From positions 3,748,900 to 3,812,899 of the forward strand of contig NW_004955481.1 in the NCBI RefSeq assembly GCF_000276665.1: DNA of 64,000 nucleotides, in the 5' to 3' direction. The notes below the pieces were generated by a model that worked only from the letters and a program-made list of their open reading frames with translations, had not been told where the DNA came from and did no database searches. This DNA comes from Chinchilla lanigera. Taxonomy: Eukaryota > Chordata > Mammalia > Rodentia > Chinchillidae. Positions 23,572 through 33,752 of the stretch are shown piece after piece; within the stretch, counting starts at the first letter, position 1; each line of letters begins with the position of its first letter. Both the position numbers and the translations under genes were made by a program.

Positions 23572-24264
23572 ATCCCTGGTCCATCCAGTCAGGCCTGACC
23601 ACCATTGCTGTCCTGGTCACCATTGCCTGAGCAGCAGTCCTGATGCCAGTGCCTGGTCCTGTCCAGTCATGACCCCGCTCCCCTCACCCCTGCCACTTCA
23701 CCTGCTGCTCCTGCTGCTCAGAGGGGTGCTGTGTCAGGCTGAGGATGGGTTTGAAACCGAAAGTCCAGTCTGGACCCTCCAAGTGGAGCCCCTGGTGGAG
23801 CCCCCGAGCCATGTGCGGAAACCGCTGCCCTCAGAGACACGCTCCCCATCCACTACATGGGCAGCTTGATAGATGGATGCATTACTGACAGCTCTCTGAG
23901 GAGAGACCCTCTGGTTATAGAACTTGACCACAAGCAGGTGATTCCAGGTCTGGAGCAGAACCTTCTAGACATGTGTGTAGGAGAGAAGCAAAGGGCAGTC
24001 ATCCCTTCTCACTTGGCCTATTGTAAATGGAGATTTCTGCCATCTATCCCAGAGGATGCAGTGGTACAGTGTAACCAACCAAATACTGGCAAAAGCTGGT
24101 CAAGAGAGTTTTGCCTGTGGTAGGCATGGCCATGGCGCTAGCCCTCCTGGGCCTCACTGGAATCACCTACACAGAAAGGTCAGCCAACCTAAAGTCTCCA
24201 AAAAGAAGCTCAAGGAAGAGAAACAAAATGAAAAGAAATAATAAATACTAATTTTAAAAAAAAA
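23572..24264 (+). pseudogene. FKBP11P: processed pseudogene of FKBP11
   Basis: Intronless copy of an FKBP11 mRNA. FKBP11 is known as a secretory-pathway peptidyl-prolyl isomerase with a signal peptide, one FKBP domain and a C-terminal membrane anchor. The first piece (from ATG 23669) reads [20 protein letters not shown], a signal-peptide-like start, then [17 protein letters not shown]. After a frameshift near 23800 the FKBP domain continues: HYMGSLIDG, then [20 protein letters not shown] and [20 protein letters not shown]. Roughly a dozen codons are missing near 24075, and the membrane anchor and Lys-rich tail follow in other frames up to a stop near 24240. AATAAA at 24240-24245 precedes a poly-A, and direct repeats aagaaagcctggg (23559-23571, 24265-24277) flank the copy. 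These are hallmarks of L1-mediated retroposition. It lies opposite to TAOK1 and is non-functional as protein. Confidence 0.93.
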
Positions 24265-24305
24265 AAGAAAGCCTGGGTTCAATTTCCATTACTCCATTAT
24301 TACCC
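24265..24305 (+). mobile_element. B1-dID dimeric SINE, right piece
   Basis: Remaining ID half (gcctgggttcaatttccatt), continuing the element that begins at 23404. Confidence 0.75.
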
Positions 24306-24528
24306 CCTAAAAAAAACAGGGGGTTTCCTAGAATACAGCATTTTAAAATTTTAGATACATCTTTACATCCTGAGAAGCTTTCAGTGTCATGTATTTAAAG
24401 ATTTATCTAATTCTAAAACGGCAAAAGAAACAATAACTAAAAACATACTACAATGACAAGCTGTATGCATAGCGTTTTTAGTAACAGGCAGACACCACTT
24501 ATTAATAATCTCCATATATAAGGGTCAC

Positions 24529-24675
24529 TGGGCATGGTGGCGCACACCTGTAATCTCAGCACTAGGGAAGTTGAGGCAGGAAGATCTCTGTGAGTCTGAG
24601 GCCAGCCTGGGGTACAAAGCAAATTCAAGGCCAATTTGAAGTACATAGTGAGACCCTGTCTCAAAAAAAAAAACC
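24529..24675 (+). mobile_element. B1-type SINE
   Basis: Full length with duplication: cactgggcatggtggcgcac to gagaccctgtctcaaaa. Confidence 0.92.
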
Positions 24676-24964
24676 AAACATATATAAGGAAATACACAAA
24701 AAATGCAATTTAGTAAACTTTCTTTTCCTTTTAGATACTGTATGATAGTGTGTTAATCAAATCTGATAGATATTCCAAAGAGAAGCACAGCAAGAAGAAG
24801 TATAAATTTAACATAGACACTGTTCTCCCATGAACCTGATTTACACTAAAATTTGGCCTTTATCAACTGTAACTTCTTAGATAAGCAGGCATACAGATAA
24901 CCTGTAAACTCCTTGGTGATTCTGCTAGCAATTCCTTCGCCAGATTATCCAATTATTAAAATTA

Positions 24965-25061
24965 GGGGCTGGGGATTTAGCTCAGCGGCAAAAGCGCCTG
25001 CCTGGCAAGCGCAAGGTCGTGAGTTCAGTTCCCGGTACCGGAGAAAAACCAAAAAAAAAAA
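24965..25061 (+). mobile_element. young ID SINE
   Basis: Essentially consensus, with intact A and B boxes. Flanks around attaaaatta / aaattaatatta. Confidence 0.95.
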
Positions 25062-25084
25062 ATTAATATTACCTGAGAGGCATC

Positions 25085-25290
25085 AGGACCTGGGTCTAGA
25101 ATGATGAGACCTAGCTATGAATTCCAGAAACACTATTTATAAATTGTGAATCTGGGAAGTCTCATTTTCCTAATCTGTAAAAGTGAAAATAATAACCTAC
25201 TTCACAGATTAGTTGTGAGGGTTAAAAGAGTTAATAAATGTAAGCACAGACCAGTTCTCTGGCATATTAAACACTATAACAAATGTTAGC
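25085..25290 (+). mobile_element. MIR
   Basis: Good match: tctcattttcctaatctgta, ttgtgagggttaaaagag, caaatgttagctatt. Confidence 0.85.
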
Positions 25291-25424
25291 TATTTTGTTT
25301 TAATCTGCTTATTATTTTTGCAATTAAAACAATGGAATTTACTCTATTAGAATTCTAAAGAAAACAAAGCTTCACCTAACTCTTCTTATGCCCTCTATAT
25401 GACGTTTAAACAGGCCCCACTCTT

Positions 25425-25600
25425 TTTTTTAAAAGAAGGAAAGGTTTATTTAGCTCACAGTTTGTAGAGGTTTTAGTCCATAATCAGCTGGCTCCAAGAC
25501 AGAGTGGCACATGGCAGAGGGCCAACAGTTTGTGGCAGCAGAAGACAGCAAAAGCAACAAGGGAGAGCAAGCCAGGTCCCACTTTTAGGGAAATAACAAA
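25425..25600 (-). mobile_element. MaLR-like LTR remnant, antisense
   Basis: Reverse complement of the family at 9109-9470: aaggaaaggtttatttagct, cagtttgtagaggttttag. Truncated at a CT tract. Confidence 0.55.
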
Positions 25601-25605
25601 ACCAA

Positions 25606-25660
25606 TTCTCTCTCTCTCTCTTCCTCCCTTCCTCTTTCCTTTCCTTCCTTTCTTTCCTTC
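25606..25660. repeat. (CT)n / (CCTT)n pyrimidine tract
   Basis: Simple-sequence run between the LTR remnant and a B1-dID. Confidence 0.9.
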
Positions 25661-25840
25661 CAATATTGAGGACTGAACTCAGGGCCTTCACACTGAGCTA
25701 CACCCCAGCTTTTCAATGTTTTATTTTGACACAAGATCTCTTTAAGTTACTAAATTGCCCAGGCTGGGCTCAAACTTGCAATCCTCCTGCCTCAGACTCT
25801 CAGAGTGCTAGGATTACAAGTATGCACCACCACACCTCCA
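25658..25840 (-). mobile_element. B1-dID dimeric SINE
   Basis: Antisense: ID half (attgaggactgaactcaggg to acaccccagc), then B1 half (tgcccaggctgggctcaaac). Confidence 0.87.
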
Positions 25841-25949
25841 ACTTCAATTTCTGCTAACAAAGCTTCTTCATAACTGTATAAAACAGATTTATGCCTTTTG
25901 TACCTCTCCAAAATAAAACTACACTGCAATAAAAAGGTATTAACTAGAA

Positions 25950-26150
25950 ACCCAGCATGGCGGTTATCCCTGTAATTCCAAGTAGAAGGATTATGAGTTG
26001 GAGGCCAGCCTGAGCAACTAAGCAAGACCTTGTCACAAAAGAAAAAGAACTGGGGATATAATTCACTGCCCAGCATGTGTAGCATGAGTAAGGCCCTGGG
26101 TTCAATCTGCAGCACCACCACCACCAAAAAAAAAAAAAAAAAAAAAAAAA
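25950..26150 (+). mobile_element. B1-dID dimeric SINE
   Basis: B1 half and ID half, ending (cca)n and a poly-A of about 27 that abuts the inverted ID. Confidence 0.87.
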
Positions 26151-26154
26151 ATAT

Positions 26155-26155
<1 letters not shown>

Positions 26156-26206
<51 letters not shown>

Positions 26207-26299
26207 GTTTTTCGGTTTTTCTCTGGTACCGGGAACCGAACTCACGACCTTGCGCTTGCCGGGCAGGCACTTTGCCGCTGAGCTAAATCCCCAGCCCCC
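26156..26299 (-). mobile_element. young ID SINE with ~48-base poly-T
   Basis: Near-consensus antisense ID with an unusually long pure poly-T. Confidence 0.95.
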
Positions 26300-26375
26300 T
26301 GTATTTCTAATATACACTCAAAGCTGCCCCATATACTTTTCCCTGCTCTGGAAATTCCCTAGAACGAAGAGTATA

Positions 26376-26463
26376 AGCTAGGGACACAACTCAGTGGCAC
26401 AAGTGCGTGCCTGGCAGGCAGAAGGTCCTGAGTTCGATTCCCCGTACCAAAAAAAAAAAAAAA
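26376..26463 (+). mobile_element. ID SINE
   Basis: gctagggacacaactcagtg to gattccccgtacc, poly-A. Confidence 0.9.
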
Positions 26464-26662
26464 GAATATCAATTACATTTCTCTTAAGATACTGTGAACA
26501 TAGTCAACTTTCTGAACTTCTTACCCCTAAAATGAAAAGGCTGAACTAAATTCCATATGTATTTGATTCCCCAACACAGGAAAAGAGATTTTTAAGTGTT
26601 AATACTGAATCAACCTGTAAAAGTATTTTTTTAAAAAAGGTCAGTGTTAAAATCTTATTTAA

Positions 26663-26758
26663 GGGGCTAGGGATTTAGCTCAGCGGCACAACGCCTGCCT
26701 GGCAAGCGCAAAGTCGTGAGTTCAATTCCCGGTACCAGAAAAAAAACAAAACAAAACG
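26663..26758 (+). mobile_element. young ID SINE
   Basis: Perfect 16-base target-site duplication aaaatcttatttaagg on both sides. Confidence 0.96.
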
Positions 26759-26760
26759 AA

Positions 26761-27433
26761 AAAAATCTTATTTAAGGTTTTTGAGTGATCAAGTTTTAGT
26801 AGTATTATAAGAATAATTTTACATTAAAAATTTCTAACTAGTTCAAGATTTGCATCTTGTCTTATCTGCCTAATAAATTCTTACTCAAAATTTGCTAAAT
26901 GTTTATAAAATTTTTAGCCCTATTAGAAAGAGTTGAACATTTTCTTGTACTTCAAAACATCCTATAGTATTTACCATACTGCACTCTTCTACTCACCCAC
27001 AGGTGTGATGTGTCTCCTGCATTTTTTTATATAGTATCTACATAAAATTTTAATTTACAAGTGCACCAGACATACAAATATGATGAATAAAAAATACAAC
27101 TATATGAGTACTACACCCTACAGTCAGCATTACGTATTTGTTGAACTAAGGCGTATACTTAATCTTCCTTTTCTACAACCCTAAAAATGATGTCATTTCA
27201 ATGGTTACTGAACAAACAGTGCTATACACATAAGATTATGATACACAAAAATATTAAAATTGATAAGAGTAAATTCTTCATCATAGCACCCTCCAGAAAA
27301 TCAGTGAGATAAAAAAAAAAAAAAAAATCCCATGGAACACTTGCTCTACTAATTACCAAAAGAAAAATCAACTGCCACCAAAAAGAGCAGAATCTTAACC
27401 CTAAAACAAGAAGGACTAGTAAATCTATAGAAG
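26761..27433. other. unique intronic sequence
   Basis: AT-rich, no element recognised, except one copy (27049-27114) of a 65-base segment repeated at 27580. Confidence 0.6.
27049..27114 (+). repeat. 65-base local repeat, copy 1
   Basis: About 90% identical to 27580-27642: ttaatttacaagtgcaccag through caactatatgagtacta. Confidence 0.8.
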
Positions 27434-27540
27434 ACAGGGCAAGAGTATAGTTCAGCAGTAGAATGCTTGTCCATCATTTGATTGCCAGCACAAAAAAAGA
27501 AGAGAAAAAAAAAGGAAGGAAGAAGGAAAGAAAGGAAGGG
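27434..27540 (+). mobile_element. old ID SINE with GA tail
   Basis: Diverged ID (agtatagttcagcagtagaa) followed by an A/G-rich tail. Confidence 0.75.
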
Positions 27541-27579
27541 TGCCCTTGAGAGAATCTAATGCCCATGTGGAAAAAAAAT

Positions 27580-27642
27580 TTAATTTACAAATACACCAGA
27601 CACATAAATATGATAAATAAAAATACAACTATATGAGTACTA
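27580..27642 (+). repeat. 65-base local repeat, copy 2
   Basis: Second copy, same orientation, about 530 bases downstream. Not a SINE I recognise. Confidence 0.8.
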
Positions 27643-27744
27643 AAGAAAATATGAGAATAAATTTCTCTGTAAGCAGAAAATGAGGAAACTTTACCCTGAT
27701 CCAAATCCAAAACAGTAAGAAAAAAGACTTAAAAAAAACAACAA

Positions 27745-27840
27745 CACAGTCTCATTACGTCGCACAAGCTGGCCTCAAACTCAAAATCTTCTCCCCTCAG
27801 CCTACCAAGTAGCTTGAATTACAGGCCTGTACCACCTGGT
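27745..27840 (-). mobile_element. old B1-type SINE
   Basis: Antisense monomer (agtctcattacgtcgcac to ggcctgtaccacc). Confidence 0.75.
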
Positions 27841-27981
27841 TGAAAAAGACTTTTATTTATACACAAACATATATAATACATACCTGGCTAAAAAATACTT
27901 CTATTAATACACACATACACCCACACAGATGTGCATATACACACCTCAATATATCTGGCAATATAAAAAAGAAAATTTAGA

Positions 27982-28067
27982 GCTGGGAGTGTAGCTCAGT
28001 GGTACAGTGTTTGCCTAGCATCCATGAGGCCCAAGGTTTGCTCCTCAGCACCACAAAAAGAAAAAAC
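27982..28067 (+). mobile_element. old ID SINE
   Basis: gctgggagtgtagctcagtg to gctcctcagcaccac. Confidence 0.85.
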
Positions 28068-28660
28068 TTGGGAGGACATTCTTAGCTAGGGGCCATACAA
28101 CAATCAGGAATCAGAGCATATTTGGTCCTTGGGCCAATTTGGCAACCCCCAACCTATATAATACAGATTTAATGCAGCTGTTACAAGGATTTTGCTTTTC
28201 TCTTTTCATTTCTAACAGTATGTGAAGCATATAAATCAGGTTATTAATGTGATTTTTAAAAAATTGTCAATTACAACAGAAAGTGGCCAATATGATATCA
28301 CTTTGTCCTATAATTTCACTTTGAATGCACTAAGAAAATTATCAAGTCTGTACAGAGGTAAATATCTAAAGCCACTCCAACAATAACATTTATTTCTAAT
28401 CAAAATAATTTAATCTCAATCCCAGGTGCACAACATTAACCTGCTGTGTGGTAGGCTGTACAAAACTCAAGACAGTCTTGGTAAGTGCCAAAATTCAAAA
28501 GGGGAAAACAGTTAAGTCCAAAATTTAGTTGCACTATCTATTAATACATAAGACAGACTCTGTTTTGCATAAAGTACCTACCAAAAAAATACACTGAATA
28601 ACAAAAGGCTTTTATATCTTATATGATAAGCTTTATAAATTAATACAACTAAGCCTTTTT
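28068..28660. other. unique intronic sequence
   Basis: No repeat or gene identified with confidence. gtccttgggccaatttggc may be a diverged transposon end. Confidence 0.5.
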
Positions 28661-28781
28661 CCTTTTTTTTTTTTTTTTTGGGGGGGGGGGGGTTTGGTTT
28701 TTCTCCGGTACCAGGAACCGAACTCACGACCTTGCGCTTGCCAGGCAAGCGCTTTTGCCGCTGAGCTAAATCCCCAGCCCC
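28661..28781 (-). mobile_element. young ID SINE
   Basis: Antisense, with poly-T and a run of 12 G. Flanks taagcctttttc on both sides. Confidence 0.94.
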
Positions 28782-28796
28782 TAAGCCTTTTTCTTT

Positions 28797-29069
28797 TTGA
28801 TGCCTATTGCACACATCTTAGCCAACTCAACTTCAGATGATACTGAATTAGTCTTTGTTCAATTTCGAAAATATTCTCACCCTTACTTGCTATTTGCAGA
28901 TAATTCAGAGGTAAACTTTTCAGGCCTTTCTAAATTGGCACATACTCTTCAAATAAATAAGCAAGCAGTGAGTGATTTCTGTCGACTTCTCAAGAGCCAA
29001 GGAAAAATCACTCAAAATCTTTTTTTTAATCGACTATTAGTATCACTCCTAATATCCTCAACTCTTTGA
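28797..29069 (+). other. 90-codon open frame, probably not a gene
   Basis: Open frame in unique sequence outside any recognised repeat. It gives a protein with ordinary composition (FVQFRKYSHPYLLFADNSEV and so on). I recognise no family, domain, splice sites or promoter, and it lies antisense to TAOK1. Chance is the simplest explanation. Confidence 0.15.
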
Positions 29070-29336
29070 ACAGTTCTTGTAAATAAAAGGTTTACTATTA
29101 CTACCAGTTTATTTTCTATAAACATTCTCTCCCACTGCCACAACTAAATATGATCTCATTTATACATCATCAGTAAATGACTTTCCTTGCTTGGCTAATA
29201 TATGAGTTATTAAAAAACTTGCTTTAGTCACAGCCTCATTTTCATATTTTATTGTAAAGAAATTTTGCTATAATGACACATTCAATTTTAAATTTTTCTG
29301 ACCATCACTTTCCAGTCAATTAATTATATTGTGATG
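29070..29336. other. unique intronic sequence
   Basis: No element recognised. Confidence 0.5.
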
Positions 29337-29430
29337 GGGGCTGGGGATTTAGCTCAGCAGCAAAGCGCCTGCCTGGCAAGCGCAAGGTCGTGAGTTCGGT
29401 TGCCGGTACCGGAGAAAAACCAAAAAAAAA
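29337..29430 (+). mobile_element. young ID SINE
   Basis: Near consensus. Flanks atattgtgat / atatcgtgat. Confidence 0.95.
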
Positions 29431-29449
29431 AAATATATATATCGTGATA

Positions 29450-29578
29450 GGAGCCCAGCGTAGTGGCACATGCCTGTAATTCCAGCAGTTGGGAGGCTGA
29501 GGCAGGAGGATGACTTTGAGTTTGAGGCCAGCCTGAACTACACAGACAGACCCTGTCTTCAAAAGGAAAAAAAAAAAA
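29450..29578 (+). mobile_element. B1-type SINE, single unit
   Basis: Monomer. Flanks tcgtgatagg / ttgtgatagg overlap those of the ID just upstream. Confidence 0.92.
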
Positions 29579-29698
29579 ATTGTGATAGGGCTTAGTCTAG
29601 AAATACCTATGTACATTACCTTCTTTTAGCATAAACTAGTATCATGGTATAATATACAAAACACTTTGTCATCTAATTTGATAACAAAATGATCCACA

Positions 29699-29868
29699 GG
29701 CTGGGCGTGGTGGCACACACTTGTAATCCCAACACTCAGGAGGCTGAAGCACGAGGATGGCTGCAAGCTCAAGCCCACCTGGGCTTTGAATACTGAGATC
29801 AAAGCTAGCCTAAACTACAAGTGGAATCCTGTCTCAAAAACAATACAAAACAAAACCAAACAAAAAAC
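29699..29868 (+). mobile_element. B1-type SINE
   Basis: Full length. Flanks caaaatgatccaca on both sides. Confidence 0.93.
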
Positions 29869-30261
29869 CCCAAAATGATCCACATACTGCTGGGACCTCA
29901 TACTACTGGGATTTTAAAAGCATGACATTAGTACTCCACTTTGTTTTGACATAATGGATATGCACTGGTAATAAATAAAATGTCACAGCTCAGTGATAAG
30001 TGTTAAGGTATAATTGCATTAGTGCAATTTGTAGTGTGCCAAGCTGTGGTGTTAGGGATGAAGAAAAAAAAATCATGTATAGTCTCTACCACACTACAAC
30101 TACTCAATTTTGTTATTTTGGTACAAAGGCATATATTGACAGTATATAAATGAATAAACTTGTGTTCCAATAAAACTTAACTGATAATCTGAATTTTATA
30201 CAGTTTTCATGTGCTACAACATACTATTCTTTTGATTTTTTCCAACCATTTAAAAACATGA

Positions 30262-30372
30262 CACTGGGGAGGATGAGGCAGGAGGATCACTTTGAGTTTA
30301 AGGGCAGCCTGGGCCACAAAGTGAGTTCAAGGCCAGCCTGAACTGCATAGTGAAACACTGTCTCCAAAAGAC
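30262..30372 (+). mobile_element. B1-type SINE, 5'-truncated
   Basis: Starts at ctggggaggatgaggcagg. The tail grows into the purine tract. Confidence 0.9.
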
Positions 30373-30617
30373 AAAAAAGAAAAAAGAAAGAAGAGAGAAG
30401 AAAGAAGAAAGAAAGAAGAAAGAGGAAAGAAGAAAGAAGAAAGAAGAGGAAGAGGAAAGGAAGGGAAGGGAAAGGAAGGGAAGAGAGAAAGAAGGGAAGA
30501 GAGAAAAAAGGGAAGAGAGAAAGAAGGGAAGAGAGAAAGAAGAGAAGAGAAGAGAAGAGAAGAGAAGAGAAGAGAAGAGAAGAGAAGAGAAGAGAAGAGA
30601 AGAGAAGAGAAAAAAGG
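30373..30617 (+). repeat. long purine tract (gaaa)n, (gagaa)n
   Basis: About 245 bases of only A and G, with a regular 5-base gagaa array at 30540-30610. The TAOK1 pre-mRNA reads it as pyrimidine. Confidence 0.97.
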
Positions 30618-30619
30618 AA

Positions 30620-30798
30620 AATGACCAGGTGTGGTGGTATATCCTTTTAATCCCTGCACTAAGGAGGCTGATGCAGGAGGAAGATTGCTGCAAACTGAAG
30701 GCCAGCTTGGGCTACAAAGTAAATTCAAGGCCAGCCTGCACTACAAAGTAAGAACCTACCTCAAAAAACAAACAAACAAACAAAAAAAACAAAAAACA
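30620..30798 (+). mobile_element. B1-type SINE
   Basis: Full length with duplication directly after the purine tract, (aaac)n tail. Confidence 0.92.
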
Positions 30799-31070
30799 CA
30801 TTCTTCACTAGGGACCACACAAAAATCAGGTAGAAGAGATTTATGTACCTATTAAAAGAATATTTCTACCTAATGCTATGGATTAATCTGCAGATTATAT
30901 TTCTGTGAAAAATACAGCAAAGCACAGGACATTGTATATAATATACTACCTTTATTTAAGGGGAAAGAATGGGAAAAAAGGATGAAAAGATAAATAATAT
31001 CCTACTTCAAGCAGTTACCAATGGAGAAAGGAGACAGAGTGGATAAATGGGAATAATAACTACATTTTTG

Positions 31071-31170
31071 TTTTGTTTTGTTTTGTTTTTTCTTCCGGTA
31101 CTAGGAATCGAACTCATGACCTTGCGCTTGCCAGGCAGGTGCTGTGCCACTGAGCTAAATCCCCAGCCCC
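31071..31170 (-). mobile_element. young ID SINE
   Basis: Antisense. Perfect 16-base duplication aataactacatttttg (31055-31070, 31171-31186). Confidence 0.96.
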
Positions 31171-31530
31171 AATAACTACATTTTTGAATGTATGATGTAT
31201 TATAAACCTGACCTTTTAATACCTTTATAAGATAAAGATGTAAAGAAAATGAACAATCCGTAAAAGTCCAAAACAAATTAAAACAAACAACCCAAACTAT
31301 ATTAAATTGGTGGTTTAACAACAGAGAGAGGAATTCTTTCAACTTTTAAGCCTCATGTTTTTCCCATGTGTTACTACTAGGGTACAACCTAAGTGGGGAG
31401 GGCGGGGGTGTAGGGGGGATGACCTACAAATCTTAAGCTATTTTAATCATCTTGTTCTTAGTAATAACCATTATACACATAAGATACAAGAAAGGAATAT
31501 GTCACATGGAGCCAAGATAAAACAGCTGGC

Positions 31531-31645
31531 CATAGTGGTACACACTTGTAATTCTAGCACTCTGTAGGCTGTAGCAGGAGGATAGCAAAAAAAAAGTTCC
31601 AGGCCAGGCACTGCCACATAGTGAGACCCTGTCTCAAAACACCGA
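31531..31645 (+). mobile_element. B1-type SINE, diverged
   Basis: gctggccatagtggtacac to gagaccctgtctcaaaac, with an A run inserted in the middle. Confidence 0.85.
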
Positions 31646-31646
31646 A

Positions 31647-31778
31647 CGGGGGCTGGGGATTTAGCTCAGTGGCAAAGTGCTTGCCTGGCAAGCGCAAGGT
31701 CGTGAGTTCAATTCCTGATACCGGAAGAAAAACAACAACAACAACAAAAAAAACAAAAACAAACACACAAAAAAAACA
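31647..31778 (+). mobile_element. young ID SINE
   Basis: Inserted in the tail of the preceding B1. Flanks aaacaccgaac / aaacactgaac. Long (aac)n-(aaac)n tail. Confidence 0.92.
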
Positions 31779-31816
31779 CTGAACAAACAAATGAACAAAC
31801 CAAAAAGTGAAAAACA

Positions 31817-31930
31817 GGGGGCTAGGGATTTAGTTCAGTGGCACAGAGCCTGCCTGGCAAGCATGAGGTCGTGAGTTCAATTCCCAGTATGGGAAAAAAA
31901 CAAATACAAAACAAAAAACACAAAAAAACA
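31817..31930 (+). mobile_element. ID SINE
   Basis: Flanks aaagtgaaaaaca on both sides. Confidence 0.92.
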
Positions 31931-32206
31931 GAAAGTGAAAAACAAATATAAAATCACAGAAGTAAAAACCTTGCAATAATGCAAAAGTTTAAAATGTCAG
32001 TGAGAAATCTGTCTTTCTGATCAGAGGAACTGAGAAAAGGGGTCACTGGAAACAGGAGTACAAGAGAAATAATTAGAAATAAGATTCTATAATTCTGCAG
32101 ATGAAGTAACATAAATAATAATGTATAAATACATATATACAACAAATTCAAACTAGCACAGTAAAGTCCTTGAGAACTGCAACATAAATCCTAAACTACC
32201 TGAGAG

Positions 32207-32308
32207 AAGCCAGGGTGGTGGCACATGCCTATAATCTCAGCATTTGTGCTACATAGTGGGTTCAAGGACAGCCTGGATAACACAGTAAGATTTTTGTCTC
32301 AAAAAACA
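32207..32308 (+). mobile_element. B1-type SINE with internal deletion
   Basis: About 50 bases missing between cagcatttg and tgctacatagtggg. Flanks aaactacctgagaga / aaactacacgagaga. Confidence 0.87.
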
Positions 32309-32473
32309 AACTACACGAGAGACATGTCCATATACAAAGAGAGGAAGAAAGTTGAAAACTGAGCTTTCCTTAGAACTACCACCCACAGAAAATGAAACAG
32401 ATCTTGTCACACAAGCTATCTAAACTGGTTTAAATGCTAAAATGAAGAACATTCTCCAAACACTATTAATAGT

Positions 32474-32580
32474 CACATATATCTATATTCCTAGCACTCT
32501 GGGATGCTGAGGCAGGAGGATCCCAAGTGCTTAGGCCCAGGGTTCAATCACCAATAACACTACCCACTCCAAAAAGAAAG
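32474..32580 (+). mobile_element. truncated B1-dID
   Basis: Short B1 piece (cctagcactctgggatgctg) running directly into an ID end (cagggttcaatcacc). Confidence 0.6.
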
Positions 32581-32612
32581 AAATTACAACAGCTATTCAA
32601 AATCTCCAGGAT

Positions 32613-32710
32613 TGGCCAGGGTCATAGTTCAGCAGCACAGTGCCTGCCTGGTAGGCACAAGGTCCTGAGTTCAATTCCTGTTACCAAAAAAAAAAATAAA
32701 AAATAAAAAA
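32613..32710 (+). mobile_element. ID SINE
   Basis: Perfect duplication aatctccaggat (32601-32612, 32711-32722). Confidence 0.95.
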
Positions 32711-32914
32711 AATCTCCAGGATAAACCCCAGAATTACTCTACATGCAAAAACAAACAAATTCAATACGTCCCCATAAGAGGAAAATATGACAATTATCAA
32801 GGGAAAAGTTTAACAAATGGCAATTTCAAGGTGACCTATGTTGGAATTGTCAAAGACACAATTAATGAGACATGGTTAACACTTCTGAAACAACTGGAAA
32901 GACATTCGTTTATT

Positions 32915-33030
32915 CATTTACTGGTTTTCTGAGAAAGGGTTTCACCATGTAGCCTAGGCTAGCCTCGCACTTATGGTGATACTTCTGCCTCCTCCTGAGT
33001 CCTGGGATTATAGGTATGTACCATCTTGTT
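32915..33030 (-). mobile_element. old B1-type SINE
   Basis: Antisense monomer (gagaaagggtttcaccatg to ggtatgtaccatctt). Confidence 0.8.
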
Positions 33031-33462
33031 AAGACATAAATTTTTAGCAGAGAAGTGGAAATTATAAAAATAACCACATGGAGAATTTAGAACTGAAAAT
33101 ACAATATACAGAACTTTTCCAAAAACTGACTGCATGGACTCAATAGCAGGATAAACATGATAAGAGAACACAGTCAGTGTACTAGAAGATCAAACAGAAA
33201 GAAAAAGGTCAAAAAAAAATACAGCCTGAATGACTTGTGGGCCAATGTCAAATAGTCTAAGTTTCATTATCAGTAGAGCTGCATAGATAAGAAAAACAGA
33301 CTAATAAAAGAAAAAAAATCCTTTATTAAAGGCAAAGAACTTCCAAAATTTGAGAAAGGACATTAATTTTACAGATTCAAGGTCAGCAAACACTTAAAAA
33401 ACAAAGTCAAAGGAAATCAACATTTAGATACATTATAACCAAAATGTTTAAAAACAAAATAC

Positions 33463-33567
33463 AAGGCCAGGGAGATAGCTCAGGGGCATAGCGCCTGCCT
33501 GACAAGTGCAAGGTTCTTAGTTCAATTCCTGGTACCAAAAGGAGAAAAAACAAAAAACAAAAACACC
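33463..33567 (+). mobile_element. ID SINE
   Basis: ggccagggagatagctcagg to gttcaattcctggtacc, mixed A-rich tail. Confidence 0.9.
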
Positions 33568-33585
33568 AAAATATAAACTTTCAGA

Positions 33586-33752
33586 ACCAGGCATGTTGGC
33601 ACACGCCTGTAATCCCAGCACTCGGGAGGCTGTAGCAGGAGGATCATTGTGAGTTCGAGGCCAGCCTGGGCTACATAGTGAGCTTAAGGTCAGCCTGAAC
33701 TGCATAGCGAGACCCTGCCTCAAAAAAGACAAATAAATAAAATAAAATAAAA
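33586..33752 (+). mobile_element. B1-type SINE
   Basis: Full length. Perfect duplication taaactttcaga (33574-33585, 33753-33764), (aaaat)n tail. Confidence 0.96.

Noticed and set aside
24965..25061. tRNA genes
   Set aside because: A and B boxes are present, but the units are ID SINEs with poly-A tails and target-site duplications; no cloverleaf 3' half.
30298..30751. 131-133 codon frames on both strands with Lys/Glu- or Ser/Phe-rich product
   Set aside because: Translation of the purine tract and flanking B1 copies; no gene.
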